This document shows, piece by piece, positions 1-8,993 of a stretch of DNA of 64,000 nucleotides; the stretch's first letter is position 1, and each line of letters starts with the position of its first letter. The translations under genes were made by a program, and so were the position numbers. Location: NCBI RefSeq assembly GCF_000196655.1, contig NC_014253.1, positions 2,063,423 through 2,127,422 of the forward strand, given 5' to 3'. The notes under the pieces are model-generated. The model did no database searches, had not been told where the DNA came from, and was given only the letters and a program-made list of their open reading frames with translations. The stretch is from Methanohalobium evestigatum Z-7303 (GTDB lineage Archaea; Halobacteriota; Methanosarcinia; Methanosarcinales; Methanosarcinaceae).

Positions 1-906
1 GGAGCTGACCCTTCACAGGTAAGCAAAGAAGCTCGCAAACGTGGAAGACCCCAACTTGGAACTCTGGGAAGTGGAAACCATTTTCTTGAAGTTCAATATG
101 TAGACAAAATTTATGATGATGTCATAGCCTCTGATTTTGGTCTTGAAGAAGGACAGGTAACAGTTTCAATACACTGCGGATCAAGAGGTGCAGGTCATCA
201 GATATGTTCAGACCATCTTCGGGAACTAACACAGGCTGTCAAAAAATATGGCATTCAATTACCGGACAAACAACTGGCATGTGCTCCTGCAAATTCAAGA
301 GAGGCACAGAATTATTTCAAAGCAATGGCATGTGCTGCCAATTATGCATGGGCGAACAGACAGGTAATCAATCACTGGACAAGGGAAGTTTTTGAAAACA
401 TATTCGGCAAAGATATTGATATGAACCTTGTCTATGATGTGGCACATAACGTAGCCAAACTCGAAGAACACACAATCAATGGAGAAAAGAAACAGGTTTA
501 TGTACACCGTAAAGGAGCTACAAGAGCATTTCCACCAGAACATCCCGAACTATCAGATGACTACCAACAATCCGGTCAGCCAGTATTGATACCGGGTAGT
601 ATGGGTACTCACTCGTTTGTACTCCATGGGACTAAGGATTCAATGGATATATCTTTTGGAAGTGCATGCCACGGTTCAGGACGTCTTATGAGCCGAAAAC
701 ATGCCAAAAAAGAGTTATCAGGTGAAGAGATTCAAAAAGAACTTGCATCAAAAGGCATAACAGTTAAAGTGGCAAACCCAAGAATGATTTCTGAAGAAGC
801 TCCTGAAGCATACAAATCCAGCAGTGAAGTAGTGGATGTTGTTCATGATGTAGGCATAGCCAGAAAAGTAGCAAGACTAAGTCCTGTTGGAGTGATAAAA
901 GGTTAA
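1..906 (+). CDS. rtcB: RtcB RNA ligase (5' end outside the window)
   Basis: Ligates RNA 2',3'-cyclic phosphate or 3'-phosphate ends to 5'-OH ends; in archaea it seals tRNA halves after intron removal. The frame is open from base 1, so the N-terminus lies upstream. The visible part is 301 residues and carries GSGNHFLEV near residue 24 and [10 protein letters not shown] near residue 59, both RtcB metal and guanylate site motifs. It also has [13 protein letters not shown] with a conserved His, and ends with [15 protein letters not shown] and the family-typical tail near LSPVGVIKG. The GSACHGAGR-type region holds the His that forms the GMP adduct in this family. No frameshift is seen. A possible structured RNA element follows the stop codon. 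Confidence 0.95.
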   Translation, partial: GADPSQVSKEARKRGRPQLGTLGSGNHFLEVQYVDKIYDDVIASDFGLEEGQVTVSIHCGSRGAGHQICSDHLRELTQAVKKYGIQLPDKQLACAPANSREAQNYFKAMACAANYAWANRQVINHWTREVFENIFGKDIDMNLVYDVAHNVAKLEEHTINGEKKQVYVHRKGATRAFPPEHPELSDDYQQSGQPVLIPGSMGTHSFVLHGTKDSMDISFGSACHGSGRLMSRKHAKKELSGEEIQKELASKGITVKVANPRMISEEAPEAYKSSSEVVDVVHDVGIARKVARLSPVGVIKG

Positions 907-922
907 GTGAAAAAGTAGGATA

Positions 923-1003
923 GAGGAAACGGTTTTTTGTTTTAAGAGGGGATGAATGGTTTGCTTGGTAACAGTGATATATGCAAGCAATTACCGTTTC
1001 CTC
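923..1003 (+). ncRNA. Nested stem-loop downstream of rtcB (candidate structured RNA)
   Basis: An 11-base inverted repeat (923-933 with 993-1003) encloses a second 7-base perfect repeat (961-967 with 984-990). The 234-base gap between rtcB and the PUA gene otherwise contains no credible ORF. The loop holds the G-rich string GAGGGGATGAATG (945-957), which recurs in reverse orientation in the terminator hairpin near 35.98 kb. It could be a processing or termination signal for rtcB mRNA, or an independent small RNA. There is no U-tract directly after the outer stem, so it is not a simple terminator. Function unknown. Confidence 0.4.
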
Positions 1004-1141
1004 AACATAAGATAAGTTTATTATTATATTTAAAGTTGTTTGATACTTTAGTAATTAATTTATTTAGTATGACCGCTAAACTTATAGTATCCATGAATTG
1101 TTTCAAAAATTATGAACAAAAAATTATCAACGGTTAGGATT

Positions 1142-1576
1142 ATGGCAGATTATCAGTTCTGTAAAGGCTGTGGAGAAAAACTGTTTCCTGAAGATGTCTC
1201 TTTTTTATTGTCCAGAACCGGACGTATTAGACAAATTCTGTACAACAACGAAAGGATAGCAACTGTTAGAGCCAGCGATGGTGTGCTGACGTTGAGTATC
1301 AAAGGAGCAGATACAGTTCATAAATACCTATCAAAACCCAATCAACGAGTAACAATGTGTGAAGAAGCGGTTCCTTTTGTTTCTGCTGGAAAAACGGCTT
1401 TTTCAAAACACGTTATAGATATCGACCCCGAACTCCGTGCAGGTGAAGAAGTACTTGTTGTGGATGAATCCGATAATCTCCTGGCTACTGGACAGCTTAT
1501 ATTGTCACCCGAAGAAATCCATTCGATAGAAAGAGGAAGTGCAGTTGATATAAGGACAGGTGTTCAACAACAATAA
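1142..1576 (+). CDS. PUA-domain protein with N-terminal Cys motif
   Basis: A 144-residue archaeal protein. The N-terminus has a short Cys pair motif (FCKGCGEKL, residues 6-14). The C-terminal half, about residues 65-140, reads as a PUA RNA-binding domain: HVIDIDPELRAGEEVLVVDESDNLLATGQ, then the strand-turn element around EEIHSIERGSAVDIRTG. PUA domains bind tRNA or rRNA in modification enzymes such as archaeosine transglycosylase, but no catalytic domain is present, so this is a stand-alone RNA-binding protein of unknown target. The ATG at 1142 was chosen over one 30 bases upstream because GGTTAGGA just precedes it and the extra residues have no PUA-family character. Confidence 0.75.
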   Translation: MADYQFCKGCGEKLFPEDVSFLLSRTGRIRQILYNNERIATVRASDGVLTLSIKGADTVHKYLSKPNQRVTMCEEAVPFVSAGKTAFSKHVIDIDPELRAGEEVLVVDESDNLLATGQLILSPEEIHSIERGSAVDIRTGVQQQ

Positions 1577-1727
1577 ATAATATTAATAAACCTATATATA
1601 TTATCCAATATTATATTACCCTTTGTAGAAATGTACAACCATGATTTAATTCTAAAAACGCTAAAACGGATTTCCAGGTGTCCGAGTTCTGGAGAGTGAG
1701 ACTATCACCGATACAAAAGAAGATTTT

Positions 1728-2618
1728 TTGAAAAACTTAGTAATTCCTGATAATACAAAAATGGAAGAACATAACATAGTTGTAGATGGTGGAGTCATTG
1801 TTGGGAGCCATTCCAATATCAATTATGGAATCATAGCAAATTCTGCAATACTGGGTGAGAGTGTACAGGTATCAGGTGATTTGACCACTACATCAGAAGT
1901 CAGAATCGATACATTATCAAAAATTGGCGGAAGCGTTAAAACTGACTCTAATGCCTATATTGGCGAACTTGTTTCCATAAATGGTAAACTGATAGTCAAT
2001 GGAGACCTTGATGTTGGAAACAATGTTAAAATCAATGACGGGTTTGTTGCAAAAGGATGGATAATGGTTAGAAACCCTATACCTGTAATGGTGTATCTTT
2101 TTTTATATATCAGTGAACTCCTAAGATTGGGCAAAGATGAGGAAGTTGAAAAAGCTCTTGAAGAACTTTTTGAAGATGAGGAGCTTGAAGAATCAATGGA
2201 ACCCGGTGCAATGGTAGTACCAAACAGTTCAAGGATTTCAATGGATTCTATACATGTTCCGGCACATGCTTCTATAGGTAACAACTGCCGGTTAATCGGA
2301 AATATCCGCTCATCATCGTTTGATATGGGTGATGATACAACACTTTATGGAAGTATTCGAACCCACAATGATATAACCATAGGTAAAAACAATAACATCC
2401 ACGGTAATATCGTATCCAAAAAGAACGTGACTATAGATAAAGAAACCCATATACTTGGTGAAGTCAGTGCCAACACCATTTTCATACATGAGAATGCACG
2501 TGTTGATGGTCTGATGAGAGCACCGGGCGGACTCTCTTTCAAACGTGAAGATGAAATTGAAAACACAAAGGATGATGAAGATACCGATAAAAAGGAGCTT
2601 ATAAAGCTGGATATTTGA
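1728..2618 (+). CDS. Bactofilin-like polymer-forming beta-helix protein (DUF583 type)
   Basis: Repeated short beta-strand units of the kind GDLxVGxNVKIxDG and IHGNIVSKKNVTIDKETHILGEV indicate a right-handed beta-helix as in bactofilins, cytoskeletal or envelope scaffold proteins. Two such segments (about residues 14-113 and 165-275) are separated by a hydrophobic stretch (VMVYLFLYISELL) and a strongly acidic helix (KALEELFEDEELEES). The tail is charged. The start is uncertain. The first standard start in frame is TTG at 1728, which lacks a clear SD. The frame is open back to 1665, and GGAG at 1691-1694 lies before an in-frame ATC at 1704, so translation may begin slightly upstream. Function is inferred from fold only. 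Confidence 0.7.
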   Translation: MKNLVIPDNTKMEEHNIVVDGGVIVGSHSNINYGIIANSAILGESVQVSGDLTTTSEVRIDTLSKIGGSVKTDSNAYIGELVSINGKLIVNGDLDVGNNVKINDGFVAKGWIMVRNPIPVMVYLFLYISELLRLGKDEEVEKALEELFEDEELEESMEPGAMVVPNSSRISMDSIHVPAHASIGNNCRLIGNIRSSSFDMGDDTTLYGSIRTHNDITIGKNNNIHGNIVSKKNVTIDKETHILGEVSANTIFIHENARVDGLMRAPGGLSFKREDEIENTKDDEDTDKKELIKLDI

Positions 2619-2695
2619 TTTTTAAAAAGTTATTCTGTTCTCTGTGCTTTACAAAAGTTTTATTAACTTTTTTGTTTATGTAACTATGAAATAAT

Positions 2696-3226
2696 ATGGA
2701 TCGAGTAGAACTGGACAGATCTTCATTCAAAGCACTTGCATCCGATTCCCGCATTGAAATAATCAAATATCTCAACGAAAAAAGTATGCGGGTAACCGAC
2801 CTTGCTGAAAAAATGCAGTTGTCCAAACCCACCCTTATAGAACATCTGAAAAAACTTGAAGAATCAGGGCTGATTGATAGAGAAAACCGCGGAGAAAAAT
2901 GGGTTTATTATCGCCTGACGGATAAAAGCCGTAATCTGATGGAGCCAAAATCCGACATAAGGGTCAAAATACTATTTGCAACATCAGTTGTAGCATTTAT
3001 ATCAGGATTTGCTCAATTGTACAGGTTTTTTGTCCAGCCCCAGCCAAAAGATGCTGGAATAATGACAGAAGATACCAAAGAAATTCCTGAAAGTGCACCT
3101 GATATTCCCCCGCAGGATGTTGTTTCAGCTATTCCATGGGATGCCGTCATTTTGCTCGGCATTGCTGTAGTATTGACAAGCATCACTATCTGGTACTTTA
3201 AAACAAGAAACTCTCCTCTGGATTAA
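2696..3226 (+). CDS. ArsR-like winged-helix regulator with two membrane segments
   Basis: Residues 8-75 form an ArsR-type winged helix: FKALASDSRIEIIKYL, then the recognition helix MQLSKPTLIEHLKKLEESGL and the wing REKW-VYYRLT-like stretch. Two hydrophobic helices follow (about residues 92-112 and 151-169), separated by a Pro-rich loop, so the DNA-binding domain is tethered to the membrane. Such one-component membrane regulators sense a signal at the cell surface or in the bilayer; the signal is unknown. The gene is convergent with the exported DUF4139 protein, which might be a partner, but nothing in the sequence proves it. Confidence 0.75.
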   Translation: MDRVELDRSSFKALASDSRIEIIKYLNEKSMRVTDLAEKMQLSKPTLIEHLKKLEESGLIDRENRGEKWVYYRLTDKSRNLMEPKSDIRVKILFATSVVAFISGFAQLYRFFVQPQPKDAGIMTEDTKEIPESAPDIPPQDVVSAIPWDAVILLGIAVVLTSITIWYFKTRNSPLD

Positions 3227-3231
3227 TTAAC

Positions 3232-3259
3232 AAAAAAAAGATGGATGAGATATCATCTC
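3232..3259 (-). terminator. Hairpin and T-tract terminating the DUF4139 gene
   Basis: On the minus strand a perfect 16-base palindrome (3244-3259, GATGAGAT with ATCATCTC) is followed by a run of eight T (3239-3232). It sits between two convergent genes and fits an intrinsic-type terminator for the minus-strand gene. Confidence 0.55.
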
Positions 3260-3270
3260 ACCCTAGTTAA

Positions 3271-4665
3271 TTATCTTGGTGATATTTCCTTTTCAGCAGT
3301 GTCAGAATAAGCTCTGACATTATTATTCCTTATATCTTCAGCGACCTCGAATTCTATAGTTTTGTCACTGTTTACACCCACTCTGATATCCCATTCAACA
3401 AAATCAGCGTTTGTTTCAACAGGTTCTACACTGGAATCCAACAATTCACCGAATTCCCACATGTAACGAACCGTAACAGTTTTGGGGTTATTGCCAAAGT
3501 TAGTTATATTTATTTCACCGGTTCTTGTTATGTTGCCTGCATTCCTTGTTTCTTCAAGAATTTCTGTTTCACCTTTTAAATCAAAGGCACTACCAAGATT
3601 GATTTCAACTTCATCACCATCAGGTGTTCTGTCAATTGAACTTTGACCAACCATTACCTGTAAACCATCTTTTTCCTGATAAACATTAACAGTCCCCTTA
3701 GGCAGTGGTTCTTCATTGTTTGCAAAGGTTAAAAACTGCCGGACATTTTCATTTCTACCATGTCTTGAGGTAGTGTACATGAATTCGGTTTTTGAGTCTA
3801 TATTTTTGTCCAGATATTTGGTGGATTGCCGTGAATATGCATCAATTGCAAGCTGTCCGAGTTCATATTTATAAACTCTCCCTACTTTTTGAGGTGCTGA
3901 AACAGACCTCTCAAAACCATCGCTTATAGATGCTCGTTCCTCAGCAAAACCTACATATCTACTACTCATTACCTGTCCTGATATTAAATTGAAGTTTCCA
4001 TCATAGTTTGTATTACTGGGGTTTTTGATTATCATATCTCCACTGAACCTGCTGGAACTATCCGAATCTTTCATGTACAGATCATATGATGCATCCCATG
4101 TAATACCGTTTACCCGGTATCTAAGCTGGAAATCAAAGGAACCACTACCTGAAGATTCAATTCTTGCCATGACTTTTGAATCCGAATCACTGGTTGTTTT
4201 TATCTGGTTGACATTGTTTGTATTAATGTAGGATATTCTCTCATCATTCTCAAGAACCATAAGACCATAAGGATAATTGTCTTCAATTCTTAAAAGCACA
4301 CCTGATACTGTTTTACCGGATGTAAGTTCTATTTCTACTTCTTTACCAATGTTTGTTTTTATATTATCTCTAAAATCCGTTTTTATATCAACAACCTCTA
4401 ATACATCCGAATTTTCAGGTTCAAGTTTTATAGAATCTGGATCAACATTATCTAAATTTTCCATGTCTTCAAGTTCAACCCACTGTACCCCTTGTTCAAG
4501 TTCAAGACTAATGCTTTTTTCTACAATTCCTCCCTGATTTGAATCATAAATCAGATAGTTTTCATTTGAATTTCCGTTCACTCCATTAACCTGAGCAGAT
4601 ACTGCAATCGCAAGTAATGCGACTATTCCAATTATAAGAATAGCTTTTTTTAAGTTATATCTCAT
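3271..4665 (-). CDS. Exported DUF4139-domain protein
   Basis: 464 residues with an N-terminal signal peptide (KKAILIIGIVALLAIAVSAQ, likely cleaved after the Ala-rich end). The body has the DUF4139 pattern: an N-terminal part with ITYLNTNNV-like strands, then RYRVNGITWDASYDLYM (near residue 180) and a C-terminal beta-sandwich with repeated ETRNAGNITRTGEINITN strands. Proteins of this family are surface or secreted and mostly uncharacterised; some carry mucoidy-related or adhesion annotations. No membrane anchor or sorting signal is visible at the C-terminus, so it is probably released or complexed. Ser/Asp/Asn-rich composition fits a halophilic surface protein. Confidence 0.7.
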   Translation of the reverse strand: MRYNLKKAILIIGIVALLAIAVSAQVNGVNGNSNENYLIYDSNQGGIVEKSISLELEQGVQWVELEDMENLDNVDPDSIKLEPENSDVLEVVDIKTDFRDNIKTNIGKEVEIELTSGKTVSGVLLRIEDNYPYGLMVLENDERISYINTNNVNQIKTTSDSDSKVMARIESSGSGSFDFQLRYRVNGITWDASYDLYMKDSDSSSRFSGDMIIKNPSNTNYDGNFNLISGQVMSSRYVGFAEERASISDGFERSVSAPQKVGRVYKYELGQLAIDAYSRQSTKYLDKNIDSKTEFMYTTSRHGRNENVRQFLTFANNEEPLPKGTVNVYQEKDGLQVMVGQSSIDRTPDGDEVEINLGSAFDLKGETEILEETRNAGNITRTGEINITNFGNNPKTVTVRYMWEFGELLDSSVEPVETNADFVEWDIRVGVNSDKTIEFEVAEDIRNNNVRAYSDTAEKEISPR

Positions 4666-4684
4666 TTCATCACCATGTGTGAAC

Positions 4685-6035
4685 TACCGCTGAGCTAAAG
4701 ACTCAGAGGCTTCGAGAGAAGTCTACCTTGAAAGTCTTATTCTCTCTGGGGAGTTCACATCCCCACTATCGATTATCCCTGTAAGAGAATCACCGATTAC
4801 CTTTCTCAGAATGTTCAATGCTCCATTGATATCGGCATTAATCAGTCTACCTGTTGATGACTGGAAGATACCTCTCTTAGATCGTCTACCAAGATATTTC
4901 TTATTTTTTTTGATAGGTTCTAAAGCCAGTGCATCTACCTTGCTGGTATAAGCCTCATCTACTTCGTGATACTTTATACCATGATATTCACACTTAGAAG
5001 CTAATTTATATTTAAACCTAGCAAATGGTATTGTCTGGAAGTTCTGGGTATTCTGCTTTCCGATATTTTGTTCCTGTTTGATTTCTTTGAGTTCTCCAAT
5101 CACAACATTACCAATCTTATTCTCCAGACAATGTTTAACGATATGATTAACGCACTGGTTCATGAAATCATTTATCTTCCAGAATCTATTATTAGAGAAT
5201 CTATCCATTTTGATTCCATTATCTATATTCTGTTTGTCGTAGACTGACTGTAACCTGCTCTTCTCCTTGTTCCACCAGCGGTTGTAAGATTTGATACTCC
5301 TGCCATCTAATATGAATGCAGTCCCGCTGGTCGTTACACAGGTTGCAAAGTTGTCCACTCCAAGATCTATCGATAGATGGCTATTGTAATCAAGTTCAGC
5401 AATCTCCCCATCTTCATGATATACAAATTCTATCTCGAACCATCTACCCTTGTATTTCGGTACGATCCTGACCTGATTGATGTATTGACCTATTATGTTG
5501 TCAGGAATCTTGAAGTATAGATATTTGATTCCATAAGTTCTGTAATAATCCAAACCTAACGATAACCTTATCTTATCATCGATAACCTTCAGTTGATCTT
5601 TCTTGAAAGTACATATGAAGTTACTATCTTTATCCAGATACTTTGGAAGTGAAACTGGTTTCTCATATTCTCCTTTTCTCTTCTTATCCAGAAGTTTGAA
5701 GAACGATTTCATACTGTCATCCACAGTTTCCACAGTATTCTGGGCAACCTGTGATGGCATCATTCTGTAATTCTCGTTTTCTTTGACCGTATGATAAGCA
5801 GTATCTTTATCGAGATATTTGCCATGATTGAAAAAGTACTGTCTAATCGTGTACAACGTGAAATTGTACAGGTTCTTGGATAGTTTGGTCAACCTCTTCA
5901 AAGTTTCATACGTCTGCTTATCAGCACGGAGATGGTTCTTCTGGGTTAGATACATGCATTATACAATCATTTAGCAAAATACTTATCTTTTTTGCCTATT
6001 TATCATACCACGATGCTAAAGACATCGTGGTTTTC
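4685..6035 (-). mobile_element. TnpB-only IS605-type element (element A)
   Basis: The element carries one tnpB gene and no tnpA. Each end has a hairpin with the same 7-base loop, CTAAAGA on the plus strand: stem CTGAG/CTCAG at 4690-4706 and a 9-base stem (ACCACGATG/CATCGTGGT) at 6007-6031. Subterminal hairpins of this kind are bound by the HUH transposase TnpA in IS200/IS605 elements. The downstream region next to the tnpB stop also folds (GGGGA/TCCCC) and is where an omega RNA (reRNA) would be encoded. Exact ends cannot be fixed because these elements make no target duplication. Confidence 0.7.
4723..5955 (-). CDS. tnpB: TnpB RNA-guided nuclease, variant lacking the zinc finger
   Basis: A 410-residue IS605 OrfB protein, full length for the family. 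The split RuvC site is intact: Asp in SIDLGVDNF (near residue 200), Glu in VIGELKEIK (near 290) and Asp in NADINGALNI (near 375). The Cys4 zinc finger found between the second and third motifs of most TnpB proteins is replaced by TSKVDALALEPIKKNKKY, with no Cys pair; this is a known sub-branch of the family. TnpB uses an RNA transcribed from the element's 3' end to cut DNA next to a short target-adjacent motif, helping the element persist. With no TnpA here, movement would depend on a transposase supplied from elsewhere in the genome. Confidence 0.9.
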   Translation of the reverse strand: MYLTQKNHLRADKQTYETLKRLTKLSKNLYNFTLYTIRQYFFNHGKYLDKDTAYHTVKENENYRMMPSQVAQNTVETVDDSMKSFFKLLDKKRKGEYEKPVSLPKYLDKDSNFICTFKKDQLKVIDDKIRLSLGLDYYRTYGIKYLYFKIPDNIIGQYINQVRIVPKYKGRWFEIEFVYHEDGEIAELDYNSHLSIDLGVDNFATCVTTSGTAFILDGRSIKSYNRWWNKEKSRLQSVYDKQNIDNGIKMDRFSNNRFWKINDFMNQCVNHIVKHCLENKIGNVVIGELKEIKQEQNIGKQNTQNFQTIPFARFKYKLASKCEYHGIKYHEVDEAYTSKVDALALEPIKKNKKYLGRRSKRGIFQSSTGRLINADINGALNILRKVIGDSLTGIIDSGDVNSPERIRLSR

Positions 6036-6135
6036 TTCATCTTTATAAAATCATTCTTTTTGTAAGGGAAAGACCTAACAACAAATTTAGAAATATTATC
6101 TACCCTATATACAGCAGCTTAATATGGGACGAGGA

Positions 6136-7740
6136 TACTGACTACTCTCCCACGACTAAATCGTGGGGTTCTTTTGAGAGCCTCAACCTCTTAATAGGTT
6201 GAGCGTTTGCTGATTCATCGGCGGTACTTGCGAACCGATACCGAGACCGGTCGTAGAGGTACCATCTCCACAGCCGTTCATTCCCGCGAGCCCCACGGTA
6301 TGCATTGGGTTATAGTACGATGATTTTGTCAGAATATTGACTGCAGCGTTAAGATCCCTGTCGATTTCTAATCCACATTTACTGCAGTAGAATATTCTAT
6401 CTCCCAATCTCAGTTTCTCTTTTTTCTTGGTTCCGCAATGAGAACAGACCTGTGTAGTATTGTCGGGATTAATCTTGTCTACAATCTTACCTCTCTCAGC
6501 AGCTTTATAGGTTACGTGCTGAACCAGTTTATCCCAGCCTACATCCGATATGATTTGGCTAATCTGTTGTTTTTTATGAGATTTTTTATTTTTAAATCCT
6601 CGAATACAATCAGGTCATATTTCTCCACCAAAAGTTTGCTGAGACAATGTGAGAAATGGTTTCTAGCAGATGCGACTTTCCTGTGAATTCTGTTCACTTT
6701 TTGCTTCTGCTTTTTATAGTTGTTAGATCTGAATTCCATTCTCGACAATCTTCGCTGTTCTTTAACAAGCCTTTTTTCAGCATTTCTGAGGAATTTCGGT
6801 GGTTCGACAAAATCATCGTTTGAAGTTTTTATGAAAGATTTCAGTCCTAAGTCTATGCCAACAGCGTTTGTAGGAGTAGATGGAACTGGGTTTTCTGGCA
6901 ATTCTACTGTCAGATATGCGAACCATTGTTTGCCTTCCTTCTTGAGGGTACAGGTCTTCAGTTCACCATCTGGCAATCTGTCAATATCAATTTTGATGGG
7001 TTTTGATTTACCGGTTATTTTGGATAGGTATAACTTGTTTTCTTCAAGTTTCCACCCGTTTCCATGCTGTTTGTAGCTGAAACTACTGAAATCTTCTTTA
7101 CTCTTGAACTTCGGGTGACCTTTCGGAAGAATTCCATCGTATTTGATAAATCCGGATGAATTGTTCCCACATGGTATGTCTTTCCTCTTGACGAACATCC
7201 CTTTTTTAGGTTTGGTGTTTTTCAGTCTCCCGTTCTTGATATCATCAAAAAACTTGTCATAAGCGGAACATAATCTCTGGAATACATCCAGTCTTACTGA
7301 TGAATGTATAGGATAGTCCAGATTTTTCAGGTATTTTTCCAGAGATGATTTAGATACTGACAGATCAAACCTATCGTATAAATCTACTCTGATGGACAGA
7401 AGATGGTTCCAAATCGACCTGCAGTACTCTAAAGTTTCATCCAGTTTCTTCTCCTGTTCAGGAGTAGGATGTATCTTGAATCTCAGATTCCTGCAGTTTT
7501 GACCTCCTTTTCAAACCATCGACTCCACCCTTTTACTTGATACTGATTATACGTTTTGAAACTATATAATTTTTATCTACTGTTAGCGATTATAATGTTT
7601 ATCATAAAACTTATCAAACATCAACGGGGTTGTTTAATCACTCTTTAAACGGAGTTTAAAGATATCTTTAAATCGTTGATTTAAAGAGAACGACTAAAGT
7701 CGTTGGCTTTCACGTACCCCTGTTGCCCCACTTTCGTAAA
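6136..7740 (-). mobile_element. TnpB-only IS605-type element (element B, decayed gene)
   Basis: The right end has the hairpin CCCACGA-CTAAA-TCGTGGG (6149-6167). The left end has AACGAC-TAAA-GTCGTT (7689-7704) followed by a 30-base stretch at 7701-7730 that is identical to 26680-26709 in element C. The motif CAACGGGGTTGTTT near 7621 also has a counterpart in element C. The left end carries about 40 extra bases with TTTAAACGGAGTTTAAA-like repeats that element C lacks. The element lies directly beside element A with only about 100 bases between them. Confidence 0.7.
6183..7519 (-). pseudogene. tnpB: tnpB pseudogene (nonsense at codon 3 plus frameshift)
   Basis: Translation joins into a complete TnpB of about 445 codons with two lesions. 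The ATG at 7519, preceded by GGTGGAG, is followed by GTT and then TGA (7511-7513), after which the same frame runs on through NLRFKIHPTPEQEKKLDETL and the RuvC Asp (GIDLGLKSF). Near 6550 one base is missing: the frame ends at AKSYRM, while the +1-shifted frame continues as SDVGWDKLVQH with the zinc finger CSHCG...CSKCG and the last RuvC Asp (IDRDLNAAVNI). All catalytic residues survive, so the decay looks recent. Sequencing error could explain one lesion but less easily both. Confidence 0.85.
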
Positions 7741-7832
7741 TATATAAACCAAATTTTGTAATATGAACACATTTATAAATCCAATTACAGGTTTGCTTAT
7801 AATTTTAAAACTATATAATAGAGGGAAAAATA
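7520..7832. other. Gene-free left end of element B and argD promoter region
   Basis: No ORF is credible here. The stretch holds the element B left-end hairpins and, after about 7741, AT-rich DNA with TATA-like strings (TATATAAACC near 7741 and AACTATATAATA near 7810) that could drive argD. The element therefore stops about 90 bases short of argD and may have replaced its original upstream region. Confidence 0.5.
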
Positions 7833-8993
7833 TTGCCCGGGTCAGAAACGTATGAATCAATAGTCAGCAGGGACGAAAAATATGTGATGCAAAATTACAC
7901 CCGCCAGCCAATAGCATTAAAAAAAGGTGAAGGCGCGGTTGTTTATGATGTGGACGACAATCAGTACATTGATTGTCTGGCAGGTATTGCAGTAAACAAT
8001 GTAGGGCACTGCCATCCAAATGTTGTTAATGCGATAAAAAAACAGTCAGAACAATTAATCCATGTGTCCAACCTGTATTATACCCAGATACAGACACAGC
8101 TTGCTGAAAAACTGGTAGAACTTACAGAAATGGACCGCATATTCTTCTGTAATTCAGGGGCTGAAGCAATCGAATCAGCAATGAAACTTGCAAGATCCGT
8201 ATCGAAAAAAACGGATTTTGTGGCGGCTGAACAATCGTTTCACGGACGAACCATAGGGTCGCTCAGTGTGACGCATAAAGAAAAATTCAGAAAACCATTT
8301 GCCCCTTTGATAGAGGATGTAAATTTTGTACCCTATAATGACTCACAGGCAGTTGCAGATTCGATAACTAATAACACCGCCGCAGTAATCGTAGAACCTA
8401 TACAGGGCGAAGGTGGTGTGAATATACCTTCAAATGATTATCTCAAAGAATTACGAAAAATATGTGATGATACAGGTACACTTCTGATATTCGATGAAGT
8501 ACAGACTGGTTTTGGAAGAACCGGTAAATGGTTCTGCAAACAGCATTCAGGTGTACAGCCAGATATAATGGCAATGGCTAAGGCTATGGGTGGCGGTTTT
8601 CCCATAGGTGCAATCGCATCAAAAGAGGGTATTACCTTTGATAAAGGCGAACATGCATCTACATTCGGAGGTAACCCCCTTGCCTGTGCAGCATCACTTG
8701 GAGCAATAAGAGCCATAGAAGATGATTCTTTGGTACAGCGTTCAAAAGAACTTGGAGACTATTTTGTAGAACGTCTTAAAAACATTTCACGTGATGATGT
8801 AGTGGAGGTACGTGGTAGAGGCCTTATGATAGGTATGGAACTAAAATCTGATTGTAAAAAAATTTTGAATTATGCACGTGAGAACGGTGTACTTTTAAAC
8901 TGTACCTCAGATTCAGTATTGCGTATAGTCCCTCCTCTTGTTATAACCAGTGAGCAGATAGACAAGGTGGTGGACGTAATTGAGCAGGCGTAA
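7833..8993 (+). CDS. argD: Acetylornithine aminotransferase
   Basis: PLP-dependent class III aminotransferase of arginine synthesis, converting N-acetylglutamate semialdehyde and glutamate to N-acetylornithine and 2-oxoglutarate. At 386 residues it has normal length. Visible signatures: [16 protein letters not shown] (near 106), SFHGRT (136), [12 protein letters not shown] (220-231) and the Schiff-base lysine K250 in [10 protein letters not shown]. The start is TTG at 7833, supported by GAGGG seven bases upstream; no ATG lies near the N-terminus. It overlaps hisC by 14 bases, indicating cotranscription. A role in lysine synthesis or 4-aminobutyrate conversion cannot be excluded from sequence alone. 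Confidence 0.93.
   Translation: MPGSETYESIVSRDEKYVMQNYTRQPIALKKGEGAVVYDVDDNQYIDCLAGIAVNNVGHCHPNVVNAIKKQSEQLIHVSNLYYTQIQTQLAEKLVELTEMDRIFFCNSGAEAIESAMKLARSVSKKTDFVAAEQSFHGRTIGSLSVTHKEKFRKPFAPLIEDVNFVPYNDSQAVADSITNNTAAVIVEPIQGEGGVNIPSNDYLKELRKICDDTGTLLIFDEVQTGFGRTGKWFCKQHSGVQPDIMAMAKAMGGGFPIGAIASKEGITFDKGEHASTFGGNPLACAASLGAIRAIEDDSLVQRSKELGDYFVERLKNISRDDVVEVRGRGLMIGMELKSDCKKILNYARENGVLLNCTSDSVLRIVPPLVITSEQIDKVVDVIEQA

Noticed and set aside
952-1137. 61-codon ORF on the plus strand after rtcB
   Set aside because: It lies inside the nested stem-loop, has no family-like features, and overlaps the start of the PUA gene. GAGGGG precedes the ATG at 952, but that string belongs to the repeated loop motif.
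4723-7519. A composite transposon formed by elements A and B
   Set aside because: The two elements have different end sequences and no shared cargo; adjacency is best read as independent insertions.
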